Shown here in pieces: positions 42,843 through 50,515 of a stretch of 64,000 nucleotides of DNA (within the stretch, counting starts at the first letter, position 1; every line of letters begins with the position of its first letter). Source of the stretch: Leptospira venezuelensis (GTDB lineage: Bacteria > Spirochaetota > Leptospiria > Leptospirales > Leptospiraceae); NCBI RefSeq assembly GCF_002150035.1, contig NZ_NETS01000010.1, forward strand, positions 186,001 through 250,000. The letters are read 5' to 3'. Position numbers and translations under genes: made by a program. A model generated the notes under the pieces. The model saw only the letters and a program-made list of their open reading frames with translations. It made no database searches and was not told the DNA's origin.

Positions 42843-44114
42843 ATGTCTAAAATCCTTTTAATCGGCTCCGGGGGTCGTGAGAGCGCTATTGCTTATAAAC
42901 TTCGCCAGTCCCCTAAGCTAAGCCAATTACATGTTTTTCCGGGAAACGGAGGCTTTCCTGATTCTGAGATTTTAGCCCCAAATTCTTTCGATCTGAAAAG
43001 TAAATCGTCCGTTCAAAGCTTCATTCAAAAAAATGAATATGATTTAGTAGTAATTGGTCCAGAAGATCCATTAGTAGATGGGATCGGAGACTGGTTAGCA
43101 GAGATAGGAGTCCCAGTTTTCGGACCTTCTGCCTATTGTGCCCAGATAGAAGGCTCTAAAGAATTTGCAAAAGCATTAATGATAGAAGCCGGAGTCCCTA
43201 CTGCTAAGTATGCTTCTTTCGAAAATTATGAATCTGCATATTCGTATGTTCAAAAAGAAGGAGCACCTATTGTAATCAAGGCTGATGGTCTTGCTGCAGG
43301 TAAAGGTGTAACAGTCTGCACTGAGCTCTCTCAAGCGACACATGCGCTAAAAGAGATCTTTTTAGATAATAAATTCGGAAAAAGCGGATCTAAAGTTGTT
43401 ATAGAAGAGTTCATGGACGGACAAGAAGCCTCTATCTTTGCAATCAGCGATGGAAATACATATTTCACTCTTCCTGCTGCTCAAGATCATAAAAGAGCGT
43501 ATGATGGGGATCAAGGCCCTAATACAGGCGGCATGGGCGCATACTGTCCTGCCCCGATCGTCACTAAAGAAACATTAGAAAAAGTGAATACACTCGTCTT
43601 CCAACCTGTATTCGAGATCTTCCGCAAGAAAGGAAATCCGTATAAAGGCCTTTTGTATGCCGGGTTAATGATAGATGGCAAAGGAAATCCGAGAGTTGTA
43701 GAGTTCAATTGTAGATTTGGTGACCCTGAGACACAATGTGTGTTACCGATGTTAGAAGGTGACTTACTCGAAATCTTCCAAGCGTCTGCCAAAGGGGCAC
43801 TTGGAGATGTAAAAATAGGTTTGAAACCCGGAGCATCCACCGTAGTCGTTTTGGCCGCGGAAGGTTACCCCGATTCTTATGAAAAGAATATTCCTTTAAA
43901 TTTACCTGAAACAAATAGTAAAGATCTTGTAGTTTTTCATGCGGGCACTTCAAAAAAGGATGGAAACTTAATATCGACAGGTGGAAGAATTCTAGGAATC
44001 TCTTCTTACGGTAAGGATCTAAAAGAATCTGTAGATAAGGTTTATTCTTATTTAAGCGGTTTCAAAATTTCCAAAACCTTCTTCCGTAAAGATATCGCGA
44101 GTAAAGCTCTTTAA
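42843..44114 (+). CDS. purD: Phosphoribosylamine--glycine ligase
   Basis: A 423-residue ATP-grasp enzyme for the second step of purine synthesis. KILLIGSGGRESAIAYKL is the N-terminal signature. VIKADGLAAGKGV and VVIEEFMDGQEAS form the ATP-grasp core. DHKRAYDGDQGPNTGGMGAY and EFNCRFGDPETQ bind ATP and magnesium. Length is typical for the monofunctional enzyme. It is between valS and an unknown gene, four bases away. Confidence 0.96.
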   Translation: MSKILLIGSGGRESAIAYKLRQSPKLSQLHVFPGNGGFPDSEILAPNSFDLKSKSSVQSFIQKNEYDLVVIGPEDPLVDGIGDWLAEIGVPVFGPSAYCAQIEGSKEFAKALMIEAGVPTAKYASFENYESAYSYVQKEGAPIVIKADGLAAGKGVTVCTELSQATHALKEIFLDNKFGKSGSKVVIEEFMDGQEASIFAISDGNTYFTLPAAQDHKRAYDGDQGPNTGGMGAYCPAPIVTKETLEKVNTLVFQPVFEIFRKKGNPYKGLLYAGLMIDGKGNPRVVEFNCRFGDPETQCVLPMLEGDLLEIFQASAKGALGDVKIGLKPGASTVVVLAAEGYPDSYEKNIPLNLPETNSKDLVVFHAGTSKKDGNLISTGGRILGISSYGKDLKESVDKVYSYLSGFKISKTFFRKDIASKAL

Positions 44115-44118
44115 TTTT

Positions 44119-44964
44119 ATGCCTTTTCTAGTTTCCGGAAATATCGATTTAGTCGAAAGGACGAACCTTCGCAAATTAGAAAAACATTTAGGGATTATTC
44201 TATCCCCTCATCAGTATCCATTAGAACAATATAATCTAATTCGCGCTTCTTTAAAACAAAAACTAGATTCGGATACTCTTATCCGCTCCATGACAAGAAG
44301 AGAACTATTATCTTTTATTTATATACTCACTCAATTCGGTGACGTAGTCCAAAAGGAAACTCCTGACGAGTATTTGGATGTGGAAAATGTTCCTGTCGTA
44401 ATTGAATGGCAGGCTGGTCATTATATGATCCCATACGAAGTTTTGGATTTTTTAGCACAATCTAGAGTGTTCCGAAATCAAAACTACCTATTTGCATTGA
44501 TACCTGCACTTCCAAGCAAAGAGAAGAAAGCATGGTTAGAATGGATCGGTGCAGGTTATGGCAGAACCTTCCCTCGCGAGATAAATCACGAACTATATTT
44601 TCAGTGCAGACATCTGCAAAAACCTTTCCAAGGTAAAAGTTTAGTCCAAGAGGAATCCATCCGACTGGACCAACTTTGGGCTCCAGGCAAAAACGAGACC
44701 GTGGATTGGTTCTATAAAGGGATTATGCCTTTTTATTCTTCCATGAAAGAACTACAACGTTCCGAAAGAGACCCATTTCTTCTGCATGTTTTAGATCTGA
44801 TCCGCTCCGGAAAACTTGTCCTAAAACGCCTCCCGGAAGAATTTGGCAGAAAGGAAGAATACCAGCTTGTCTCAACAGTCGAAGGAAACACTCCTCAACT
44901 CAGAGATACAGTATTTAGCTGGGAAGAAGCCAGAGAAGAAAGCGAAGATTTCCTCTTCCGATAA
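44119..44964 (+). CDS. Unknown cytoplasmic protein encoded after purD
   Basis: A 281-residue protein without signal peptide or membrane helix. I recognise no family. It has an acidic C-terminus and aromatic-rich stretches (ELYFQCRHLQKPFQG, VDWFYKGIMPFYSSM). The start lies four bases after the purD stop, so it is co-transcribed with purD and probably valS. The region 50-110 (MTRRELLSFIYILTQFGDVV, DVENVPVVIEWQAGHYMIP) may be a small helical domain. Function unknown. Confidence 0.75.
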   Translation: MPFLVSGNIDLVERTNLRKLEKHLGIILSPHQYPLEQYNLIRASLKQKLDSDTLIRSMTRRELLSFIYILTQFGDVVQKETPDEYLDVENVPVVIEWQAGHYMIPYEVLDFLAQSRVFRNQNYLFALIPALPSKEKKAWLEWIGAGYGRTFPREINHELYFQCRHLQKPFQGKSLVQEESIRLDQLWAPGKNETVDWFYKGIMPFYSSMKELQRSERDPFLLHVLDLIRSGKLVLKRLPEEFGRKEEYQLVSTVEGNTPQLRDTVFSWEEAREESEDFLFR

Positions 44965-45047
44965 ATACTCTCTCTCCTTTACACTAGGATCTCGACTGCA
45001 GCCGTAAATTTGCAACAGATTAATATTATATATTTTATTGGACCGAA

Positions 45048-46151
45048 ATGGAAGTTAAGAACGCCAAGGAACTGAAGCGCCTTTCTAAAGAACTTCAAGA
45101 GAACTTTTTAAATCGCTGGAAACTTTTGAATCTGGATAAGGACCAAGACCAGCTCAAATCATATAATGATCGTATTGCGGAGCCCACTTTCTGGGATAAC
45201 CCTGACCAAGCAAAATCGATCAGCCAAAGAAAGACTGAATTAGAAAGAAAGCTGGAACCTTGGGTCAATATACGCCGAGATATATTAGATTTTCCTGATT
45301 TAGTCGAACTCACTTTCGACGAAAAGGGAGAGGATGGAGTCGATGAACTCAGCTCTGAGTACCAAAGACTAAAATCTGAATTCGAAAGACTGGAACTTTT
45401 AGGCGCTCTAAACGAACCAGAAGATATGAAGCCTGCATTCTTGAATATCCATCCGGGTGCTGGTGGAACAGAAAGCCAAGACTGGGCAGAGATGCTTTTC
45501 AGGATGTATCTAAAATATTTCGATAAAAAAGGATACCAGTACAGCGTTGTAGACTTCCAAGAAGGAGACGGTGCCGGTATCAAAAACGCCACCATACATG
45601 TGATCGGCGATTTTGCTTATGGATTTATGAAATGTGAAAATGGAGTGCATCGTTTGGTGAGAATCTCTCCGTTTGATGCAAACAAACGTAGACATACATC
45701 TTTCGTTTCCGTTCACGTAAGCCCAGAGTTGGACGACGATATTGATATCAAGATAGAAGATAAAGATATCCGAGTGGATGTATACCGTTCTTCCGGAGCG
45801 GGTGGACAGCACGTTAACACCACCGACTCTGCAGTTCGTATCACTCATATTCCAAGTGGGATCGTTGTTGCTTGCCAAAACGAAAGATCCCAGATCAAAA
45901 ATAGAGACACTGCTTTTAAAATGTTAAAAGCAAGACTTTATGAATTGGAACAAGAAAGATTAAAAGACGATTTAGAAAAAAAATCCGGAGAGAAAAAAGA
46001 CATCTCTTGGGGAAGTCAAATCCGCTCTTACGTATTCCATCCTTATAATATGGTGAAAGATCACCGTACAGATCAGGAAACTGGAAACGTGCAGGCAGTC
46101 ATGGACGGAGATATAGAACCGTTCATCATGGCTTACTTAAAGACTCTTTAA
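45048..46151 (+). CDS. prfB: Peptide chain release factor 2
   Basis: A 367-residue release factor for UGA/UAA stop codons. The GGQ motif (252-254, GAGGQHVNTTD) triggers peptide release. SPF in VRISPFDANKRR marks it as RF2 rather than RF1. Most bacterial prfB genes have a programmed +1 frameshift near codon 25; here the frame is open from ATG with no in-frame TGA, so autoregulation by frameshift is absent. Its stop overlaps the stop of the converging TetR gene. Confidence 0.96.
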   Translation: MEVKNAKELKRLSKELQENFLNRWKLLNLDKDQDQLKSYNDRIAEPTFWDNPDQAKSISQRKTELERKLEPWVNIRRDILDFPDLVELTFDEKGEDGVDELSSEYQRLKSEFERLELLGALNEPEDMKPAFLNIHPGAGGTESQDWAEMLFRMYLKYFDKKGYQYSVVDFQEGDGAGIKNATIHVIGDFAYGFMKCENGVHRLVRISPFDANKRRHTSFVSVHVSPELDDDIDIKIEDKDIRVDVYRSSGAGGQHVNTTDSAVRITHIPSGIVVACQNERSQIKNRDTAFKMLKARLYELEQERLKDDLEKKSGEKKDISWGSQIRSYVFHPYNMVKDHRTDQETGNVQAVMDGDIEPFIMAYLKTL

Positions 46152-46711
46152 TATTTCTCCTGAACTCCTTCTAAGAAGATGGTAACGATTGCATCGAATG
46201 CCATCGTATTAGAATATGGACTTTGAAATAGGTATGTCGGATTTAAGATCCCATCCACTGCAGCTAATAAAATATCGATCGTCAACTCCGGTGTAACATC
46301 TTTGCGTATCTGTCCTGCTTTTTGTCCTTCCCGGAGAAGGTCCGCTAAACTCAATATCCTTTGCTTCCGAAAATCCCTCATAGTAATAAACAAATCAGGA
46401 CGAACCATCTCTATATCTTTAGCAAATGTTTTGGACATCTTAGATCCTAAATCCGAAATGAAGAATAAGATCTCCTTCAGACGATCGATTGGATCTTTTG
46501 CCTTATCCTGCAAAACTTTATCGAACTTTGCCTGGACCTTCGATCTCATTAATTCGAAAACAGAATCGATTAGCTTATCCTTGGTATCATAATATTTATA
46601 TAATGTTCTTTTGCTGATACCTATATGTTTTGCGATTTGATCTGTATTCGTTTTGGCAAAACCGGAGGATAAAAAAAGAAGAAAGGTTCTTTCCAAAATT
46701 CTATCTATCAT
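46148..46711 (-). CDS. TetR-family regulator at the end of the ABC export operon
   Basis: A 187-residue repressor. The HTH is LLFLSSGFAKTNTDQIAKHIGISKRTLYKYYDTKDKLI (about 11-48). Its start overlaps the stop of the ABC ATPase gene (ATGA), so it is the last of four coupled genes. It probably represses this operon; two dyads before the first gene (49455-49518) are candidate sites. The C-terminal half (ILLAAVDGILNPTYLF) is not specific to a known ligand. Confidence 0.87.
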   Translation of the reverse strand: MIDRILERTFLLFLSSGFAKTNTDQIAKHIGISKRTLYKYYDTKDKLIDSVFELMRSKVQAKFDKVLQDKAKDPIDRLKEILFFISDLGSKMSKTFAKDIEMVRPDLFITMRDFRKQRILSLADLLREGQKAGQIRKDVTPELTIDILLAAVDGILNPTYLFQSPYSNTMAFDAIVTIFLEGVQEKY

Positions 46712-47382
46712 TTCTCCTCCTTCCCATTTGAAATCATACCATCTACAAGTTTGATCTGCCTTTTGGCGGATTTTGCAAAATCAGGGTCGTGGGTGACCAT
46801 AATCACCGTAGTTCCTTCAGTTTTGTTGATATCTTTAAAGATATCCATAACAATCTTTGCATTCGCTGAATCTAATGCGCCCGTGGGCTCATCTGCAAAA
46901 AGATATCTGGGTTTCATTACCAGTGCTCTTGCAATGGAAACCCTTTGCATCTGTCCTCCAGAAAGTTTAGAAGGAATATGATCCAACTTGTCCCCCAGAT
47001 CGAATCGTTTCAAAAGACGAATCGCATCTTCTTTCTTTTCTTTCAGTTTTCCCGCTTTTAGAGCAGGCATAAGAACATTTTCAAGAGCAGTAAACTCAGG
47101 AAGAAGATAGTGAAATTGGAATACAAATCCCATATGAACATTTCTGAATGAATGCAGATCGGCCTGGGGCAAAGAGTCGATAACCCTTCCATCTATACTT
47201 ATCTTTCCCTCGGAAGGATCATCTAAGCTACTAATCAAATATAAAAGTGTACTTTTTCCAGATCCCGATTTTCCAGTTAAAGAAACGAATTCATTTTCTT
47301 TTATCTCCAGGCTAATCCCTTTAATGATATCCGTAGGAGGTTTTCCAAAACTCTTTTTAACGTTTTCTAATATGATTCCCAT
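46708..47382 (-). CDS. ABC transporter ATP-binding protein (MacB/LolD type)
   Basis: A 224-residue ATPase. Walker A is GKSGSGKSTLL (about 37-47), the signature LSGGQMQRVSIARAL (about 139-153), and Walker B RYLFADEPTGALD. The H-loop is in MVTHDPDFAKS. Its sequence type, with ALDSANAKIVMDIF, belongs to the MacB/LolD/FtsE group that powers FtsX-like permeases. It shares one base with the permease stop and four with the TetR start. Confidence 0.94.
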   Translation of the reverse strand: MGIILENVKKSFGKPPTDIIKGISLEIKENEFVSLTGKSGSGKSTLLYLISSLDDPSEGKISIDGRVIDSLPQADLHSFRNVHMGFVFQFHYLLPEFTALENVLMPALKAGKLKEKKEDAIRLLKRFDLGDKLDHIPSKLSGGQMQRVSIARALVMKPRYLFADEPTGALDSANAKIVMDIFKDINKTEGTTVIMVTHDPDFAKSAKRQIKLVDGMISNGKEEK

Positions 47383-48629
47383 TATTCCCCCCGAATGATC
47401 TCTATTGGAGAAAGTTTACTGGCAGATCTTGCCGGAAAAATACTCGCAATCAAAGTTGCAATAAATGCGAGTAAGAATGCTTGAAAATAGATAGAAGGAG
47501 CAAATGAAACCATCATCATTCCAGATTTGGTCTGCATAAGAGGATTAGAAAAAGATACATGCTCCAGTCTTCTACAGATTAGATTGCCGAGAAACATTCC
47601 TAAAACTCCTCCGGCCACTCCTAGTATTAAACCTTGGATCAGGAATATTTTCAGAATGTCATTTGCTTCGTATCCTATGGATCTAAGAATCGCGATCTCT
47701 CTTCGCTTTTGCCCGATCACAATGTTTAGAATATTATAAATTCCGAATCCTGCTACGAGTAATATTGTTCCTACTAAGGCGTAACGGATCGCATCTTGCA
47801 TTTTAAATAAGGAAATAAATGTGGCATTTACATCTTCCCAGCTTTGCACTTTTACGTCGCCAGATTCTGCCCATTCTCTCGCCTTAAGAGTAGCCTTAGA
47901 GACATCCTTAAGACGAACCGCAATATCGCTGATACGATTCGGAGTCTGGTTTAAACTTTGGACATCTCCTAAATTTGCGAATGCAGTAGTCTCATCGATT
48001 GCCTTATTTCCCATTTGAAAAGAGGCTGCTATCTTAAAAGGAATCGGCTCCGACTTTCCTGTACTAATATAAATGGTGTCGGATATCCTAGCGCCCAATA
48101 ACAGCCTCAAACCTTCACCGATCACTAATTTATTGCCGCTTTCTTTAATTTCTAAAAAATCACCTTGAATGATATTTTCATTAATCCTAGCGACTTTGGC
48201 TTGAAACTCCGGCTTCACCCCGATGAGTCGTCCTGCCTCTGCAATCTTTCCTCTTCTATATATTACTTTTATCTGAAGTTGTGAAGAACTTGCTTCTACT
48301 TCTGGATCTGAAGAAACCTTCTTTTGCCATCCTGCTTGGTTCTCAATCTGTTCAGTGTCCCTTCTTCCAGAAGGAGGAACTGACCAAAAAGGAATTTCCT
48401 TAGAATGAAAAAGCACCTGATCTAAATCCTTCTCTCCGATAATTTTCACCTGAGAAGAGATCCTAATATGAGCATCATTATTCACAAGTTGGTCGATTAG
48501 ATATTCTCTTAAGCCCAACATGATCCCTGAGATCACTATATAAGCAGTCGCTCCTAAAATAATCCCGAGTAAAGTAAGGATAGTTTGTTTTTTACGGGCG
48601 GACATCTGCCTAAGAGCGATAAACAACAT
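47382..48629 (-). CDS. MacB/LolC-type ABC permease
   Basis: A 415-residue FtsX-family permease. A first helix (about 16-38), a periplasmic domain of about 230 residues with MacB-like repeats, then three helices at the C-terminus (about 276-400) match the four-helix MacB/LolC plan. REIAILRSIGYEANDILKIFLIQG is the coupling region seen in all members. These permeases move lipoproteins, peptides or drugs from the inner membrane without crossing it themselves. With the adaptor before it, MacAB-like export is the best guess. Confidence 0.92.
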   Translation of the reverse strand: MLFIALRQMSARKKQTILTLLGIILGATAYIVISGIMLGLREYLIDQLVNNDAHIRISSQVKIIGEKDLDQVLFHSKEIPFWSVPPSGRRDTEQIENQAGWQKKVSSDPEVEASSSQLQIKVIYRRGKIAEAGRLIGVKPEFQAKVARINENIIQGDFLEIKESGNKLVIGEGLRLLLGARISDTIYISTGKSEPIPFKIAASFQMGNKAIDETTAFANLGDVQSLNQTPNRISDIAVRLKDVSKATLKAREWAESGDVKVQSWEDVNATFISLFKMQDAIRYALVGTILLVAGFGIYNILNIVIGQKRREIAILRSIGYEANDILKIFLIQGLILGVAGGVLGMFLGNLICRRLEHVSFSNPLMQTKSGMMMVSFAPSIYFQAFLLAFIATLIASIFPARSASKLSPIEIIRGE

Positions 48630-49448
48630 TTATTTATCCTCCTGGACAAGCACCTTATCTCCTAAACGCACATCTCCGGAAACAAGTTCGGCATATTCCC
48701 CATTCGTAAGACCAGTTTCTATCTTTCTAACGAGAACTTTACCATTTTCTAATACTTTAATTTTTCCAGATTGGATCCCTTTGATCGGAACTAAAATAAC
48801 GTTTTCTTTACTCGAAGTCTCTATCGCGACATCGGCAGTCATCCCAGGAAGTATCTCGGAAGGAATTCCGATCGGAGTAATATGTACTTGGAACTGTCCG
48901 TCAGCGGGATATACAGACTTTACTTCTCCTTCAAAGTTTTTATCCCCTAATGCTTCAAAGCGGACCCGAACCTTCTGTCCTTTTTTGACTCTTACTGCAC
49001 CCTTCTCTTCCAAAGATACTATTAGGTATCTTTTCTTAAGATCCATTACAGTCACAACCGGAGTCTGAGGAACGACAGTTTCTTTGGTTTCATACGCAAC
49101 GTTAGTCACCACTCCAGAAAAAGGGGACCGCATGGTACCAAAACTATCAAACTCTACTAGAGGGGTTCCTTCTTGGACCTGGTCCCCTTCTTCTACATAA
49201 ATCCTTCGAATGGCAGAAGGTATCGCAACCCTTAGATGATAAACTTCCGAGGAACTTACTGTCGCAAGACCGTATACTGATTCTATAATAGAGCCTTGGA
49301 TAATTTCTGAAACATCCTTGTCGGAATTCCGACCCTTCCAAACAAAAAGTATAAGAAGTAAGAATATAGGGAGAAAGCCCCAAACAAGAAGTTTAGGTCT
49401 GTCCTTGAATTGAAGGATCCAACGAGCAAATGGAAGAGAAATTTTCAT
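48630..49448 (-). CDS. Periplasmic adaptor (membrane fusion) protein of ABC exporter
   Basis: A 272-residue adaptor with one N-terminal membrane helix (about 21-37). The lipoyl-like halves are visible: RIYVEEGDQVQEGTPLVEFD and MRSPFSGVVTNVAYETKETVVP, followed by a beta-barrel region (KGQKVRVRFEALGDKNFEGEVKSVYPADG). There is almost no coiled-coil hairpin between the two lipoyl halves, so it is short and like adaptors that need no TolC contact. It is first of four genes; its stop touches the permease start. Confidence 0.9.
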   Translation of the reverse strand: MKISLPFARWILQFKDRPKLLVWGFLPIFLLLILFVWKGRNSDKDVSEIIQGSIIESVYGLATVSSSEVYHLRVAIPSAIRRIYVEEGDQVQEGTPLVEFDSFGTMRSPFSGVVTNVAYETKETVVPQTPVVTVMDLKKRYLIVSLEEKGAVRVKKGQKVRVRFEALGDKNFEGEVKSVYPADGQFQVHITPIGIPSEILPGMTADVAIETSSKENVILVPIKGIQSGKIKVLENGKVLVRKIETGLTNGEYAELVSGDVRLGDKVLVQEDK

Positions 49449-49454
49449 AACCTT

Positions 49455-49518
49455 GTCCTGATATTACTAGGACGAAACGTGTTTGAACAGTAAACTATTT
49501 TATTGCATTTTAGTTTAC
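49455..49518. promoter_or_regulatory. Two dyads upstream of the ABC export operon
   Basis: GTCCT and AGGAC (49455-49473) are separated by nine bases. GTAAACT (49490-49496) and AGTTTAC (49512-49518) are separated by 15. Both lie directly before the adaptor gene. The second pair is the more likely operator for the TetR protein at the end of the operon. Confidence 0.4.
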
Positions 49519-49582
49519 ATTAATAAATGTCATTTTGGCAGTAATATTCTATCTCGAAAATCTTAGTAGTATTAGCATGCAG

Positions 49583-49598
49583 TATAGGAGTTCCTACA
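49583..49598. repeat. Solitary TATAGGAGTTCCTACA palindrome
   Basis: A single near-perfect member of the intergenic palindrome family (one mismatch), between divergent adaptor and DoxX-like genes. No core hairpin lies next to it. Confidence 0.6.
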
Positions 49599-49690
49599 AT
49601 CGATGACCAATCAGCCGTACCACTTTGATTTATATTTACAACTCAGCATGAATTTATAACTATATCGAATCTCGAATTCAGAGGATCTAT

Positions 49691-50062
49691 ATGAACAAAA
49701 CAGTTATTAAAGTTTTATATTGGGCGACCACAGGTCTTATCGCTGTTGGAAATTTATTTGGAGCTTATGCATACACAAGTCAAAGCCCGCAGGTTTTAGA
49801 AGGACTCGCTCATCTAGGATATCCTGGATACTTAGCGTTAATTTTAGGGCCTGCAAAGGGCTTAAGCGCGATTGCACTTCTTTATCCTAAATTTCCAAGG
49901 CTGAAAGAGTGGGCTTACGCAGGAGTCACCTTTAACGTGTTAGGTGCTGGACTTTCTCATCTTCTTGCAAAAGATCCAAATTATGCGACTCCATTTATTT
50001 TCTTAGTTTTGGTTGCTGTTTCTTATACTACTTGGAGAAAACTGGAAGCTGAAAAAGCTTAA
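49691..50062 (+). CDS. DoxX-like membrane protein
   Basis: A 123-residue protein with four helices (about 7-27, 45-66, 73-92, 98-116). HLGYPGYLALILGPAKGLSAIAL is a typical DoxX-like/DUF6463-type stretch. The family is small inner-membrane proteins with links to oxidative stress in some bacteria, but most have no known role. The start is ATG 49691, preceded by an AGAGGA ribosome site. The gene is alone. Confidence 0.82.
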   Translation: MNKTVIKVLYWATTGLIAVGNLFGAYAYTSQSPQVLEGLAHLGYPGYLALILGPAKGLSAIALLYPKFPRLKEWAYAGVTFNVLGAGLSHLLAKDPNYATPFIFLVLVAVSYTTWRKLEAEKA

Positions 50063-50146
50063 AATCTTCCAAAGAATAAGATAACTGGCGGGAAAGATTT
50101 GGGCGGCCCCCTTCGGGTCGCGCTGCTTCGATTTCGCTTACGCTCA

Positions 50147-50167
50147 TCCGGACACAATGTGTCCGGA
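50147..50167. repeat. Perfect 21-bp inverted repeat
   Basis: TCCGGACAC (50147-50155), AAT, GTGTCCGGA (50159-50167). It belongs to the mosaic of small repeats between the DoxX-like and cyclase genes; the G/C-rich stretch before it (50101-50146) looks like another repeat unit. Confidence 0.65.
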
Positions 50168-50233
50168 CTAAAGATCTTCGCATCGCTGCCGCTGTTACTA
50201 AAACAAGAATATAAAGTTCAAGTAAAATCTTAA

Positions 50234-50384
50234 TGTAGGAGCTCCTACAAGAGATGAAAAATTTGTTTGCCAGAATTAAAATTTTCTGATATGCGAATGG
50301 CAGCTCTCCCACAAGCCACTCCCCCCAATCCCAATGCAGGGTGGGGGCGATCTCTAATTCATGTTGGAATTCCAACATGAATTA
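50234..50384. repeat. Palindrome-bounded intergenic element, copy C
   Basis: An element of 151 bp, inverted relative to copy A. Left end is TGTAGGAGCTCCTACA (50234-50249, perfect). The core lies at 50303-50350; its complement matches copy A almost base by base over about 45 positions, with a two-base insertion. Right end is a perfect 30-bp palindrome (50355-50384) centred on GGAATTCC. The two-fold occurrence of core plus ends, in opposite orientation and with nearly equal length, makes it a real repeat family. Confidence 0.7.
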
Positions 50385-50441
50385 ATTTACCTACGTAAGG
50401 AGCGATCTTCACTTCTTAGAACCCGCGAGAGATCGAGCCGG

Positions 50442-50474
50442 GGTCAGAAAAATCGCGAATGCGATTTTTTGACC
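50442..50474 (-). terminator. Strong hairpin after the adenylate cyclase gene
   Basis: GGTCAGAAAAATCGC (50442-50456) pairs with GCGATTTTTTGACC (50461-50474) with one bulge, loop GAAT. It lies 42 bases after the stop of the cyclase on the minus strand. The A/T part of the stem makes it work in either direction. Confidence 0.6.
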
Positions 50475-50515
50475 GGAGGTGAGAGCTCGGTCCGCAGGAC
50501 GCGGCCAAAATATCT

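Larger units (their letters stand above)
50063..50515. other. 453-bp repeat-rich intergenic region
   Basis: It has no supported gene. From left to right: a dyad TCCGGACAC-AAT-GTGTCCGGA (50147-50167), the 14-mer CGCATCGCTGCCGC (50179-50192, also at 25382), element copy C (50234-50384) and a strong hairpin (50442-50474). It lies between two converging genes. Confidence 0.7.

Noticed and set aside
45048..45150. Programmed frameshift in prfB
   Set aside because: There is no in-frame TGA or slippery CTTTGA site near codon 25; the frame is continuous.
45095..45595. 166-codon open frame on the minus strand
   Set aside because: It is antisense to prfB; Ser-rich low-complexity translation is typical of shadow frames.
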